Positions 1-6,901 of a stretch of 37,623 bases of DNA are shown here, piece after piece (position 1 is the stretch's first letter; every line of letters begins with the position of its first letter). Location of the stretch: the NCBI GenBank assembly GCA_011525945.1, contig WYBJ01000135.1, positions 1-37,623 of the forward strand, given 5' to 3'. This DNA is from Burkholderiaceae bacterium (GTDB taxonomy: Bacteria > Pseudomonadota > Gammaproteobacteria > Burkholderiales > WYBJ01). The translations under genes and the position numbers were made by a program. The notes beneath the pieces were generated by a model that saw only the letters and a list, made by a program, of their open reading frames with translations, had not been told where the DNA came from and made no database searches.

Positions 1-461
1 ATCGCGATGGATAGGGCCAACTTTTTCGGCCTTCCTGCTGATTTCTCGCCCTCGTACTGTCTCTCAAGCTGCCGAGTAGCGTCGAACAGCTTGGCGAGCA
101 TTTGAAGCGCGGCTTCTAGTCCTTCATCGCCCAGCGGTGTTTCTTGGATTTCGTACTTCTCTCGATAGAACTCGGGCAGCGATGCCAAATCGTTGAGCAG
201 CTTTCCGGTTTGCAGCCTGAGCCGAGCATAGGTGCGAACATAGTCTTTAGGACGCGGGGCATTGTCGAGAGCCTGAACGCCACCCGGATAAAAACCTAGC
301 CAATAATTCACGCCCCGCACCCATGTGTCTGCGTCACTCGCACTGCTAACGCCTAGCTGCCGCCTTAAGGATTCCCGAGCGTCATCGGCCAGAGTGTGCC
401 CGCGGCTCATCCAGGTTGGCGCGCCGGTCCGGGCGCCAAGTTTCGGTGACTGCTTCGCCAT
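1..461 (-). CDS. Hypothetical protein, 5' part only (runs off left edge)
   Basis: An uninterrupted leftward reading frame starts with ATG at 461 and is still open at base 1, giving about 153 residues of a longer protein. It begins MAKQSPKLGARTGAPTW. It is hydrophilic and rich in charged residues, with no signal peptide or membrane segment. The stretch around residues 45-70 (WVRGVNYWLGFYPGG) and the later helix-rich, Leu/Arg/Glu-rich part suggest a soluble helical protein. I do not recognise the family. It lies just downstream of the toxin-antitoxin pair and the integrase, on the same strand, so it is probably cargo of the integrative element. Its codon use is less GC-extreme than that of the chromosomal genes to the right, in keeping with foreign origin. 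The start is the first ATG, preceded by a purine-rich GGGGGTAGG. Confidence 0.6.
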   Translation of the reverse strand, partial: MAKQSPKLGARTGAPTWMSRGHTLADDARESLRRQLGVSSASDADTWVRGVNYWLGFYPGGVQALDNAPRPKDYVRTYARLRLQTGKLLNDLASLPEFYREKYEIQETPLGDEGLEAALQMLAKLFDATRQLERQYEGEKSAGRPKKLALSIA

Positions 462-507
462 CGCGCCTACCCCCGCATGCCCTGGACATAGGAAGCCGCG
501 CCAGCGC

Positions 508-545
508 TGCCAGGGTGGGAGCAGCGGTTTCGCCCCGTCGGGCTA
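508..545. repeat. Copy A of a 38-bp direct repeat flanking the toxin-antitoxin genes
   Basis: The segment tgccagggtgg...gccccgtcgggcta matches 1233-1270 almost base for base, with a few mismatches and one-base gaps, in the same orientation. Its GC-rich end can form a short hairpin (GCCC/GGGC). It lies about 22 bp beyond the antitoxin stop codon in the direction of transcription. Confidence 0.7.
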
Positions 546-567
546 GGCGCGGCTGTTCGGGGCGGGT

Positions 568-864
568 CTACGCGGCCTCGCGCACCGCGAGCCGAATGGA
601 CATTCCTGCGCGTGTCGCGATGTTGACCAGCGCGTCGAGACTGAAAAGATCGATCTTGCCTTTGAGCAACAGATTCAAGCGCGGTTGTGTGAGCCCGAGA
701 CGCTTCGCCGCCTCCGCCTGGGTCAATCCGCTCTTGCGATAGAAATCCTCGATGCGCATCATGAGACTCGCGCGGAGCTTCAAGTTTTCCGCCTCCCCGC
801 GAGGGAAGCCAAGATCGGCGAACACGTTGCCGCTGCTGCGCGTGCGCTTCAGTTTCTCGCTCAT
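568..864 (-). CDS. HigA-type XRE-family antitoxin
   Basis: A 98-residue protein with one helix-turn-helix in its C-terminal half. Residues 47-75, centred on LTQAEAAKRLGLTQPRLNLL, give the classic XRE pattern (helix, AA-RLG turn, recognition helix). In this family such proteins bind and neutralise a RelE/HigB-fold toxin and repress their own promoter. The ATG overlaps the stop codon of the upstream toxin gene (ATGA at 861-864), so the two are translationally coupled, with the toxin first. That order is typical of higBA modules. The protein is small, cytoplasmic and complete. The operon lies between two copies of a 38-bp repeat and next to an integrase, consistent with a mobile addiction module. 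Calling it HigA rather than another XRE antitoxin rests on gene order and toxin type. Confidence 0.85.
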   Translation of the reverse strand: MSEKLKRTRSSGNVFADLGFPRGEAENLKLRASLMMRIEDFYRKSGLTQAEAAKRLGLTQPRLNLLLKGKIDLFSLDALVNIATRAGMSIRLAVREAA

Positions 865-1193
865 GATCGTTGCTTCCTTTCCCGTACAAGCGTCTTGAAT
901 CGTCGCTGCCCGAGTTCCAAGTCTTCCCTCGCGGTTTTGCCTGATTTCTTCTCGAACGCGTGCAGCACATAGATTGCTTCCACGAACTTCGCGACATAGA
1001 ACACGCGATAAGCTCGCCCCGTTCGAACGCGAATCTCGTTCACGCCGAGCCCGACAGTTGGCATCGGCTTGAAGTCGGCGGGTTCCTTACCGGCCTGCAC
1101 CCGCTCAAGCTGGTAGCCCGCCGCCCGCCTTGCGGTCGGTTCGAATGCGCGCAACCGTTCCAGACTATCGCCTAACCATTCAACTCGCTTCAT
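861..1193 (-). CDS. HigB/RelE-type toxin (phage Gp49-like family)
   Basis: A 110-residue basic protein. The order of segments fits the Gp49-like (DUF891) branch of the RelE/ParE superfamily: an N-terminal W-LGDSLERLRAF helix, a central GVNEIRVRTGRAYRVFYVAKF beta-hairpin core, then LHAFEKKSGKTA and a basic tail. Characterised members are ribosome-dependent mRNA endonucleases that inhibit translation. The Arg and Lys residues of the RVRTG...R-FY and FEKK segments are the expected active-site positions. It is the first gene of the pair and overlaps the antitoxin by four bases. A TATGAT-like -10 box (minus strand, 1199-1204) sits only a few bases before the ATG, so the message may be nearly leaderless. 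No frameshift is seen. Confidence 0.85.
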   Translation of the reverse strand: MKRVEWLGDSLERLRAFEPTARRAAGYQLERVQAGKEPADFKPMPTVGLGVNEIRVRTGRAYRVFYVAKFVEAIYVLHAFEKKSGKTAREDLELGQRRFKTLVRERKQRS

Positions 1194-1232
1194 TGCGTAT
1201 CATATCAAATCTGGAATAGTTGGCTACGATCC

Positions 1233-1270
1233 TGCCAGGGTCGTGCAGCGGGTTCGCCCCGTCGGGGCTA
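1233..1270. repeat. Copy B of the 38-bp direct repeat
   Basis: This is the second copy of the 508-545 repeat. It lies between the integrase stop codon (1274) and the upstream region of the toxin gene. It contains a better hairpin than copy A (GCCCC-GTC-GGGGC), three bases beyond the integrase stop, and could act as a terminator without a T-tract. The two copies bracket exactly the toxin-antitoxin operon. Confidence 0.7.
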
Positions 1271-1273
1271 CGG

Positions 1274-2509
1274 TTAGCGCTTGCCGCGCAGCGGAATCAC
1301 CTTCGCGGGCTGCTCGGCCTTCGCGCAGAACGCGGCCCACTCGTTCATCATCTGGCGCCGCTTCTCGAACAGATCGCCGCGCCGGTAGGCGGCTTCCACC
1401 TTGTCGCCGATCGTGTGCGCGAGCGCCATTTCGCAAACCTCGTTCGGGTAGTTCGTGCGCTCGGAAGTCCAGTCGCGAAAGGTCGAGCGGAACCCATGTG
1501 GCACGGCGGGTACATCCATGCGGCGCATGACGGCGATGAGCGCCATGTCGGAGAGCATGCCGTCGCGCGGTGCGGGGAATACCAAGTCGCGCGGCAAGCC
1601 GCCGGGCAGTGCGCGCAGCAACTTGACAGCGGCCCGTGCGAGCGGCACGCGGTGCTCGCGCCCCGCCTTCATCCGGCGGGCGGGTATCGTCCATGTCGCG
1701 CCCGCAAGGTCGAACTCGGCCCAAGTCGCGCCGCGCACTTCGCCCGAGCGGGCAGCGGTGAGGATCGCGAACTCAAGCGCACGCGCGGCGATCCCCTCGG
1801 CGTCGCGCAGCCGCACCATGAACGCGCCCACATCGCCAACGGCAAGCGCGGCATGGTGGCGTGGCTTGGCGATCTTGCTGCGGGCGCCGAGCAGCAAATC
1901 GAGGTTGTCGCGCCAGCGCGCCGGGTTTAGGCCCTCGGGCCGGTAGCCTGCCTGCATGGCGTAGCTCAGCACCTTCTCGATACGGCCGCGAAGGCGCGAT
2001 GCCGTCTCGGTTTTCGTTTTCCAGATCGGTTGCAGGATGGCTAACACGTGCTCTTTGCTCACGTCGCGCACGAGCAGCGAACCGATGACCGGGAAGGCGT
2101 AGGCTTCCACGGTCGCGCGCCATTGCGCCGCGTGCTTGGCGTTACGCCATCCGTTCTCGTGCGTGTCGATGTAGGCGTACGTCGCTTCCTGGAACGTCAC
2201 GGCCCGCGCCTGGGCCGCTTGCAGTGCGCTACGCGCCGCCCGCGCCTGCTCGATAGGGTCGATGCCTTGCGCGATCAGCTCGCGCGCGCGGCGGGCTTTC
2301 TCGCGAGCGCCGGCAAGGGTTACGTCGGGGTAGCCGCCTAGCCCCATGTCGCGGCGGCGGGTGCCCACCATGGTGCGCAGAATCCACGAACGCGCCCCGC
2401 TCGGCAGGATTTGCAGGTACAGCCCGGCTACCGTCCCGACGGCATTAAGCCCCGGCGCCTTGAGGTTGGCGACGGCTTGCGCGGATAGCTCCTTGGCCTT
2501 TCTCGGCAT
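1274..2509 (-). CDS. P4-type tyrosine-recombinase integrase
   Basis: A 411-residue site-specific recombinase that integrates and excises a mobile element. Layout: an N-terminal DUF4102-type arm-binding domain (MPRKAKELSAQAV..., then GLYLQILPSGARSWILR and GLGGYPDVTLAGAR), a central SAM-like core-binding domain at about residues 100-185, and a C-terminal catalytic domain. The catalytic set is complete: R254 in TAARSGE, K281 in RRMKAGREHRVPL, H338 and R341 in HGFRSTFRDW, H365 in LAHTIGD, and nucleophile Y375 in AAYRR. I chose the ATG at 2509 because GGGAGAGG lies 6-7 bases upstream and it begins at the conserved arm domain; an 18-residue extension to 2563 is open but poorly supported. It is transcribed away from the candidate att site at 2671-2686, so the element extends to the left. 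Length is normal for the family. Confidence 0.95.
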   Translation of the reverse strand: MPRKAKELSAQAVANLKAPGLNAVGTVAGLYLQILPSGARSWILRTMVGTRRRDMGLGGYPDVTLAGAREKARRARELIAQGIDPIEQARAARSALQAAQARAVTFQEATYAYIDTHENGWRNAKHAAQWRATVEAYAFPVIGSLLVRDVSKEHVLAILQPIWKTKTETASRLRGRIEKVLSYAMQAGYRPEGLNPARWRDNLDLLLGARSKIAKPRHHAALAVGDVGAFMVRLRDAEGIAARALEFAILTAARSGEVRGATWAEFDLAGATWTIPARRMKAGREHRVPLARAAVKLLRALPGGLPRDLVFPAPRDGMLSDMALIAVMRRMDVPAVPHGFRSTFRDWTSERTNYPNEVCEMALAHTIGDKVEAAYRRGDLFEKRRQMMNEWAAFCAKAEQPAKVIPLRGKR

Positions 2510-2565
2510 GGCGCCTCTCCCAGGGAGGGAAACCCACCAATGCACCCCACAACGTAGGTGCAATT

Positions 2566-2649
2566 GGATGATACGCCATGAAACGAAGTGATGCTAGGTC
2601 AAGGCGGTTCTCATAGGAGAAAGTACAAAAAACGCTACGGGATGATACG
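2566..2649 (+). repeat. Pair of GGATGATACG direct repeats between int and att
   Basis: GGATGATACG occurs at 2566-2575 and again at 2640-2649 in the same orientation; both are followed by a C-rich pair and a nearby atg/tga. They lie between the integrase start and the candidate att core. Arm-type binding sites for the integrase N-terminal domain are expected there, so that role is inferred from position only. Confidence 0.35.
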
Positions 2650-2670
2650 GCCTGAATTATGGCGGAAGCA

Positions 2671-2686
2671 GACTCCCTCTCCGCCA
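2671..2686 (+). other. Candidate att site: tRNA-Ser 3'-end-like segment
   Basis: gactccctctccgcca reads as the last bases of a serine tRNA gene (T-arm 3' side, acceptor strand CTCTCC, discriminator G and CCA). The bases upstream do not fold as a tRNA, so this is a detached 3' fragment. That is what integration into a tRNA gene leaves at the far end of an element. If so, the intact tRNA gene should lie to the left, outside the window, and 2687 onward is chromosome. The integrase and its repeats lie immediately inside. Confidence 0.5.
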
Positions 2687-2719
2687 AGTAACAAACGCTC
2701 GCGGCGTTTGTTACTTGGC
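2683..2719. terminator. 16-bp perfect inverted repeat (strong hairpin) at the element boundary
   Basis: gccaagtaacaaacgc (2683-2698) and its exact reverse complement (2704-2719) flank a five-base loop, tcgcg. The left arm begins inside the GCCA end of the tRNA-like att segment. This position suits the original terminator of the tRNA gene, but no T-run follows on either strand. A protein-binding palindrome is the alternative. Confidence 0.55.
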
Positions 2720-3187
2720 TGCGGCGTGCGACGAAAACCCTAGTCTGTCCGGCTTCGGCGACGGCAGCGGCAATTGGTCGACTGTCGCTTGCCGCATGTC
2801 ATGGTCTTGTTCCCGGTCGGTGCGGACACGTCCGACGCCCGGCCGGTGAATATGTCGTGCCGATTGGGTTTGTCGCCGCCCCCGTTGGTCACTTCGCCCT
2901 TCTCGCCATTCTCGCTCAGCGACGCTCGCACCGGCTGCCGCCGAGCGACCTGCGGTGCGGCGACGGCCGCATGTGGGACAATGGCGCCGCCCGGCATGCC
3001 GCGGCGCGGCCATCGGTTGGGACGAGCAAGAATGTCTCCAAGATTTTGTCGCGACCGATCGGAGCGCTTTTTGGGCAAGAGCGGTGTTGGTTAGCGCTCG
3101 CGGGAGCGATCGATGGCTCGGCGCGTGTACCGATCACGCGGTCAGCGCCTGCCTGCCACAAAACGATCAATTCGAGGAGGCTTAGCG
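2720..3187. other. Intergenic region, no gene recognised
   Basis: This 468-bp stretch separates the element boundary from the ABC operon. Reading frames are open on both strands only because of high GC; none has a convincing start, codon pattern or recognisable protein. A GAGCGCT/AGCGCTC inverted repeat (3062-3068 and 3093-3099) could form a leader hairpin. The operon promoter should be here, but I could not place it reliably. Confidence 0.4.
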
Positions 3188-4843
3188 ATGACCCGCAAGA
3201 ACGCGACGACGCCGTTTGGAGGTTCGATCGCGATCGGCTCCGCCCACGCACGATGGCCGGTGACCCTGTTGCTCGCGACTGCGATGATGTTCGGCTCGGC
3301 GTCGGCCAACGCCGCACCGCCTAAAGACACGTTCGTCGTCGCGGGCAATCTGAGCTCGATGATCACACTCGATCCGGCCGCGATCGCCGAGTCGATCACG
3401 GCCTACACCATGCGCAGCGTCTGCGATGCCCTTATCGAGTTGGACGACGACGACGCCTCCAAGCTCGTCCCGGGGATCGCGGAAAGCTGGAGCGTGGCGC
3501 CCGATGGATCGACGTTCACCTTCAAGATTCGTAAGGGCGTGAAGTTTCCGTCCGGCAACCCGGTAACGGCTGTGGACGTGCTCTGGTCGATGAAGCGTAC
3601 TTTGACCCTCAATCTGGCCAACGCGCAGCGTCTGCGCGAATGGGATATCAATGTCAGGAACGTGGACGACGTGATTCGCGTATCGGACCCGTTCACCCTC
3701 GTGATTCAACCGACGCGCCCCATCGCACCCGGCCTGTTCCCGTTCGCGCTCACCGACTTTCGCAACACCGCCGTGCTCGACCGGGTGACGATCCAGAAGC
3801 ACGAAGTCGCCGGCGATATGGGCCACAAGTGGCTCGCCACCCACTCCGCCTGCGTAGGCCCGTTCCGTGTCACGCAGTGGCGCCCGCAGGAGATACTCGT
3901 ACTGGAACGCAACGACGAGTACTTCGGCCGCAAGCCCACGATCAGGCGCATGATCATTCGTCATACGCCCGAGGCGGGTGCGCAGCGCCTGATGTTGGAG
4001 AAAGGCGATATCGATATGGCAATGGATATCGACCCGGCCGACTTCGCCGCGCTGGAGAAGAATCCGAACGTGCGCATGATGTACACGCCCAGTCTGAGAA
4101 TCAACTACTTCATGTTCAACATGAAGGATCCACGTTTCCGCAGTCCGAAGCTGTTCGAAGCGTTTCGTTATCTGATCGACTACGAGGGGCTGGAGAAGAC
4201 GCTGCTCAAGAACGAGGCGCGCGTGCGTCAGAGCCCGGTGCCCTCCGGTGTCTTTGGCGCCCTGCCTGATGAGTACAAGCCCTTCAAGCTTGATATCGCC
4301 AAAGCCAAGGCGCTGCTCGCCGAGGCCGGCTACCCGAACGGCTTCTCGGCCGAGTTGATCGTGCTGAACGGATTTCCGAGCGTGGACATCGCGCAACACC
4401 TGCAGGCCAACGCCGATAAGGTCGGCGTGAAACTCAAGATCACGCAGATGGTGGGTGCGCAACTGTTCAAGCGGGCGCGGGCGCGCAACTTCGAGATCTA
4501 CATGGCGGGGTACGGATTCAATTACCCCGACGCGAACAATGTCATGTTGCGTCATGCGTACAACCCGGACAACAGCGACGGCGCGAAGAACTCCCTGTCG
4601 GTCGCGTGGCGCGCCTCGTGGGACCCGGGCCAGTGGATCAACGATACGATTCGCGCCGCGCAAGTCGAGCGCGACCAGGCGAAGCGCCTGGCGATGTACC
4701 AGGAGATCCAGCGCCGTCACATGGCCTCCTCGCCCTTGATCTACCTGTTCCAGAATCAGTCGGTGACGGTGCTGCACAAGCGCGTGAAGACGTTCAAGCG
4801 CAACCTGATCGCAGTCAATTTCGCCGCGGTGGAGAAGGAATGA
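3188..4843 (+). CDS. Periplasmic peptide-binding protein of an ABC importer (SBP family 5, DppA-like)
   Basis: A 551-residue solute receptor of the family-5 (dipeptide/oligopeptide/nickel) binding proteins. It captures the ligand in the periplasm and delivers it to the permease pair encoded next. It has a long, positively charged N-terminus and a hydrophobic core at residues 24-40, ending ASANAA (signal peptide, cleavage near 42-43). Family landmarks follow: DTFVVAGNLSSMITLDPA, the typical GIAESWSVAPDGSTFTFKIRKGVKFPSGNPVTAVDV block at about residues 95-130, and the C-terminal AMYQEIQRRHMASSPLIYLF segment. The ATG at 3188 is preceded by GAGGAGG at good spacing; an upstream in-frame ATG at 3113 would bury the signal peptide. 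It is the first gene of an operon continuing to at least 11672. The exact ligand cannot be read from sequence. Confidence 0.93.
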   Translation: MTRKNATTPFGGSIAIGSAHARWPVTLLLATAMMFGSASANAAPPKDTFVVAGNLSSMITLDPAAIAESITAYTMRSVCDALIELDDDDASKLVPGIAESWSVAPDGSTFTFKIRKGVKFPSGNPVTAVDVLWSMKRTLTLNLANAQRLREWDINVRNVDDVIRVSDPFTLVIQPTRPIAPGLFPFALTDFRNTAVLDRVTIQKHEVAGDMGHKWLATHSACVGPFRVTQWRPQEILVLERNDEYFGRKPTIRRMIIRHTPEAGAQRLMLEKGDIDMAMDIDPADFAALEKNPNVRMMYTPSLRINYFMFNMKDPRFRSPKLFEAFRYLIDYEGLEKTLLKNEARVRQSPVPSGVFGALPDEYKPFKLDIAKAKALLAEAGYPNGFSAELIVLNGFPSVDIAQHLQANADKVGVKLKITQMVGAQLFKRARARNFEIYMAGYGFNYPDANNVMLRHAYNPDNSDGAKNSLSVAWRASWDPGQWINDTIRAAQVERDQAKRLAMYQEIQRRHMASSPLIYLFQNQSVTVLHKRVKTFKRNLIAVNFAAVEKE

Positions 4844-4886
4844 CGCCGGGACAAGCAGCGTCAGACCTGACCGTCGTCACGCACGA

Positions 4887-5945
4887 ATGAGCCAAGCTCG
4901 CGAAGCAGCCGCGCGCGCCGCTGGTGCAAGCCGGTGGCGACGGCGCCTGCGGTGGACGAGCCGCACGCTCGCCACGGTTGCGATCACTCTCCTTGGCCTG
5001 CTCGCGCTCACCTTCTTCATCGGTCGTGTGATGCCGGTCGATCCGGTGACGGCCATTGTCGGCGAGCAGGCCGACCAGATTACCTACGAGAAAGTGTACC
5101 GGGCGCTCGGCCTGGACGAGCCCCTGACGACGCAGTTCGCAATTTACGTCCGGGGGTTGCTGCGAGGGGATTTCGGCACTGCCATCGCCACGGGCCACCC
5201 CGTCATCGAGGATATCGCGCGCGTCTTTCCTGCCACCGTGGAACTGGCGACGCTGGGGCTGATCGGCGGCGTGCTGCTCGGTGTGCCCATGGGCATTGTC
5301 GCAGCAGTGCGTCGGAACCGCCTGGCCGATCACGTCGTGCGTCTGTTCGGACTCGCGTTTCATTCGGTGCCCAACTTCTGGCTGGGGTTGATGGCCCTGG
5401 TCGTCTTCTATGCCGCACTGGGTTGGATCGGTGGCGCGGGACGGGTGTCGCTGCACTATATCGGTGTCGTGCCCGACGTCACGGGTTCGATCCTGCTCGA
5501 CGCGATGCTTGCTGGCGACTGGGATATCGCGCTGGACGCCTTTCGTCATGTGATCGCGCCCGCGCTAATCCTCGCCAGCGGTGGCATGGCTTATCTCAGC
5601 CGCATGACGCGAAGTTTCATGCTCGATCAGCTCAACCAGGAATACGTGATGGCCGCACGCATCAAAGGCTTGTCGGAGTGGCGCGTGACGCTGCATGCGT
5701 TCAGGAATATCGGCGTTCAGCTCCTCACGGTCGTCGTGCTCGCCTACGGGGGCCTGCTCGACGGCGCCGTGCTCACCGAGACCGTGTTTGCCTGGCCGGG
5801 GTTCGGCCAGTACCTCACATCGGGTCTGATGGCGGGCGACATGAACGTGGTACTTACGTGCACGCTGCTCGTTGGCGTCATATTCGTGACGCTCAATCTT
5901 GTCTCTGACGTACTTTACCGCATCCTCGATCCCCGCACCCGATAA
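4887..5945 (+). CDS. ABC transporter inner-membrane permease, DppB-like
   Basis: A 352-residue membrane protein forming one half of the channel of the peptide importer. It starts with a basic cytoplasmic tail, then a first transmembrane helix (LATVAITLLGLLALTFFIGRVM). The characteristic DppB periplasmic loop follows (DPVTAIVGEQAD...LGLDEPL...Y...GLLRGDFGTAI), then five further membrane segments. The cytoplasmic coupling (EAA) loop is at about residues 251-275 (EYVMAARIKGLSEWRVTLHAFRN) and contacts the ATPases. The C-terminus, VSDVLYRILDPRTR, is the classic ending. The length is slightly above the usual 310-340 because of the N-terminal tail. It follows the binding-protein gene after 43 bp and precedes the second permease by 11 bp, so the genes are surely co-transcribed. 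Confidence 0.93.
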   Translation: MSQAREAAARAAGASRWRRRLRWTSRTLATVAITLLGLLALTFFIGRVMPVDPVTAIVGEQADQITYEKVYRALGLDEPLTTQFAIYVRGLLRGDFGTAIATGHPVIEDIARVFPATVELATLGLIGGVLLGVPMGIVAAVRRNRLADHVVRLFGLAFHSVPNFWLGLMALVVFYAALGWIGGAGRVSLHYIGVVPDVTGSILLDAMLAGDWDIALDAFRHVIAPALILASGGMAYLSRMTRSFMLDQLNQEYVMAARIKGLSEWRVTLHAFRNIGVQLLTVVVLAYGGLLDGAVLTETVFAWPGFGQYLTSGLMAGDMNVVLTCTLLVGVIFVTLNLVSDVLYRILDPRTR

Positions 5946-5956
5946 GCGCACAGCCT

Positions 5957-6901
5957 ATGCCGACATCGGTCGAAACCCAGACGAACGCGGAGTCGCCGCA
6001 ACCGGGCGCGGGCATTCGCAACTGGCTGACGGCCGAGATACCCGGATCGGCCGTTCAGGCAAGAGCGCAGCGCGCATACTTCGGCTGGATTCGCTTTCTG
6101 CGCAATCCGCTCGCCGTCGTGGGGCTAAGCGTCATTGTGCTGCTGGTCCTGGCCGCCGTGTTCGCGCCTTGGATTGCTACCCACGATCCGCTCGTCCAGA
6201 ACCTCGCGACACGCCTGCAACCGCCGAGTGCGGAGCACTGGTTCGGCACCGATCAACTCGGCCGCGACCTCTACAGTCGCGTGATCTACGGTGCGCGCAT
6301 CACGCTCTATATCGTGCTCCTGGTTACCGCGCTGGTCGCACCGATTGGGCTCCTGATCGGGACGCTGGCGGGTTACTACGGCGGCGCAATCGACGTGGCG
6401 TTGATGCGGCTTACCGACATCTTCCTTGCCTTTCCCGGGCTCGTGCTTGCGCTCGCATTCGTCGCAGCGCTGGGACCGGGGCTGGAGAATGCCGTGATCG
6501 CGATCTCGCTCACGAACTGGCCCGGTTTCGCACGGCTTGCGCGCGCCGAAACGCTGATCGTGCGCTCGAGCGATTACATCGCCGCAAGCCGGCTGCAGGG
6601 CGCGTCATCGGGGCGCATTGTCGGCATGCATATCGTGCCGATGTGCATGCCCTCGGTCGTCGTGCGGGCGACGTTGTCCATGGCGGGCGTCATCCTCACC
6701 GCCGCCGGCCTGGGATTTCTAGGGCTGGGCGCGCAGCCGCCTTCACCTGAATGGGGCGCGATGCTCTCCTCGGGGCGGCGCTATATGCTCGATTATTGGT
6801 GGATGGCCACATTCCCGGGGCTCGCGATCGTGCTGGTGAGCCTCGCCTTCAATCTCTTCGGCGACGGGCTGCGCGACGTGCTCGATCCGCGCAACGAATG
6901 A
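5957..6901 (+). CDS. ABC transporter inner-membrane permease, DppC-like
   Basis: A 314-residue partner permease. The N-terminal OppC-type segment (RFLRNPLAVVGLSVIVLLVLAAVFAPWIATHDP) is followed by EHWFGTDQLGRDLYSRVIYGARITLYIVL, a signature of this subfamily, then further membrane helices. The EAA coupling loop is near residues 205-230 (DYIAASRLQGASSGRIVGMHIVP). The protein ends FNLFGDGLRDVLDPRNE, as DppC/OppC proteins do. The stop codon overlaps the start of the following ATPase gene (ATGA at 6898-6901), indicating translational coupling. Length and topology are normal. Confidence 0.94.
   Translation: MPTSVETQTNAESPQPGAGIRNWLTAEIPGSAVQARAQRAYFGWIRFLRNPLAVVGLSVIVLLVLAAVFAPWIATHDPLVQNLATRLQPPSAEHWFGTDQLGRDLYSRVIYGARITLYIVLLVTALVAPIGLLIGTLAGYYGGAIDVALMRLTDIFLAFPGLVLALAFVAALGPGLENAVIAISLTNWPGFARLARAETLIVRSSDYIAASRLQGASSGRIVGMHIVPMCMPSVVVRATLSMAGVILTAAGLGFLGLGAQPPSPEWGAMLSSGRRYMLDYWWMATFPGLAIVLVSLAFNLFGDGLRDVLDPRNE

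Noticed and set aside
467..997. Long leftward frame overlapping the toxin-antitoxin genes
   Set aside because: It is Arg/Ser/Gln-rich, overlaps both the antitoxin and toxin in another frame and has no family features; a GC-bias shadow.
1135..1150. ggttcgaatgcgc as a tRNA T-loop
   Set aside because: It lies inside the toxin coding sequence with no acceptor stem around it.
508..1270. Integron attC array interpretation of the two repeats
   Set aside because: The repeats lack paired RYYYAAC/GTTRRRY core sites, and the integrase is a P4-type phage/island recombinase, not IntI.
2597..2686. A complete tRNA-Ser gene ending at 2686
   Set aside because: Only the 3' end matches; the upstream bases do not form D or anticodon arms.
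2740..3078. 112-codon leftward frame in the region before the ABC operon
   Set aside because: No ribosome site, low-complexity basic composition and competing frames on both strands; not convincing as a gene.
3182..4777. 531-codon frame antisense to the peptide-binding protein
   Set aside because: His/Arg/Val-rich composition typical of antisense frames in high-GC genes; the sense frame has a signal peptide and conserved motifs.
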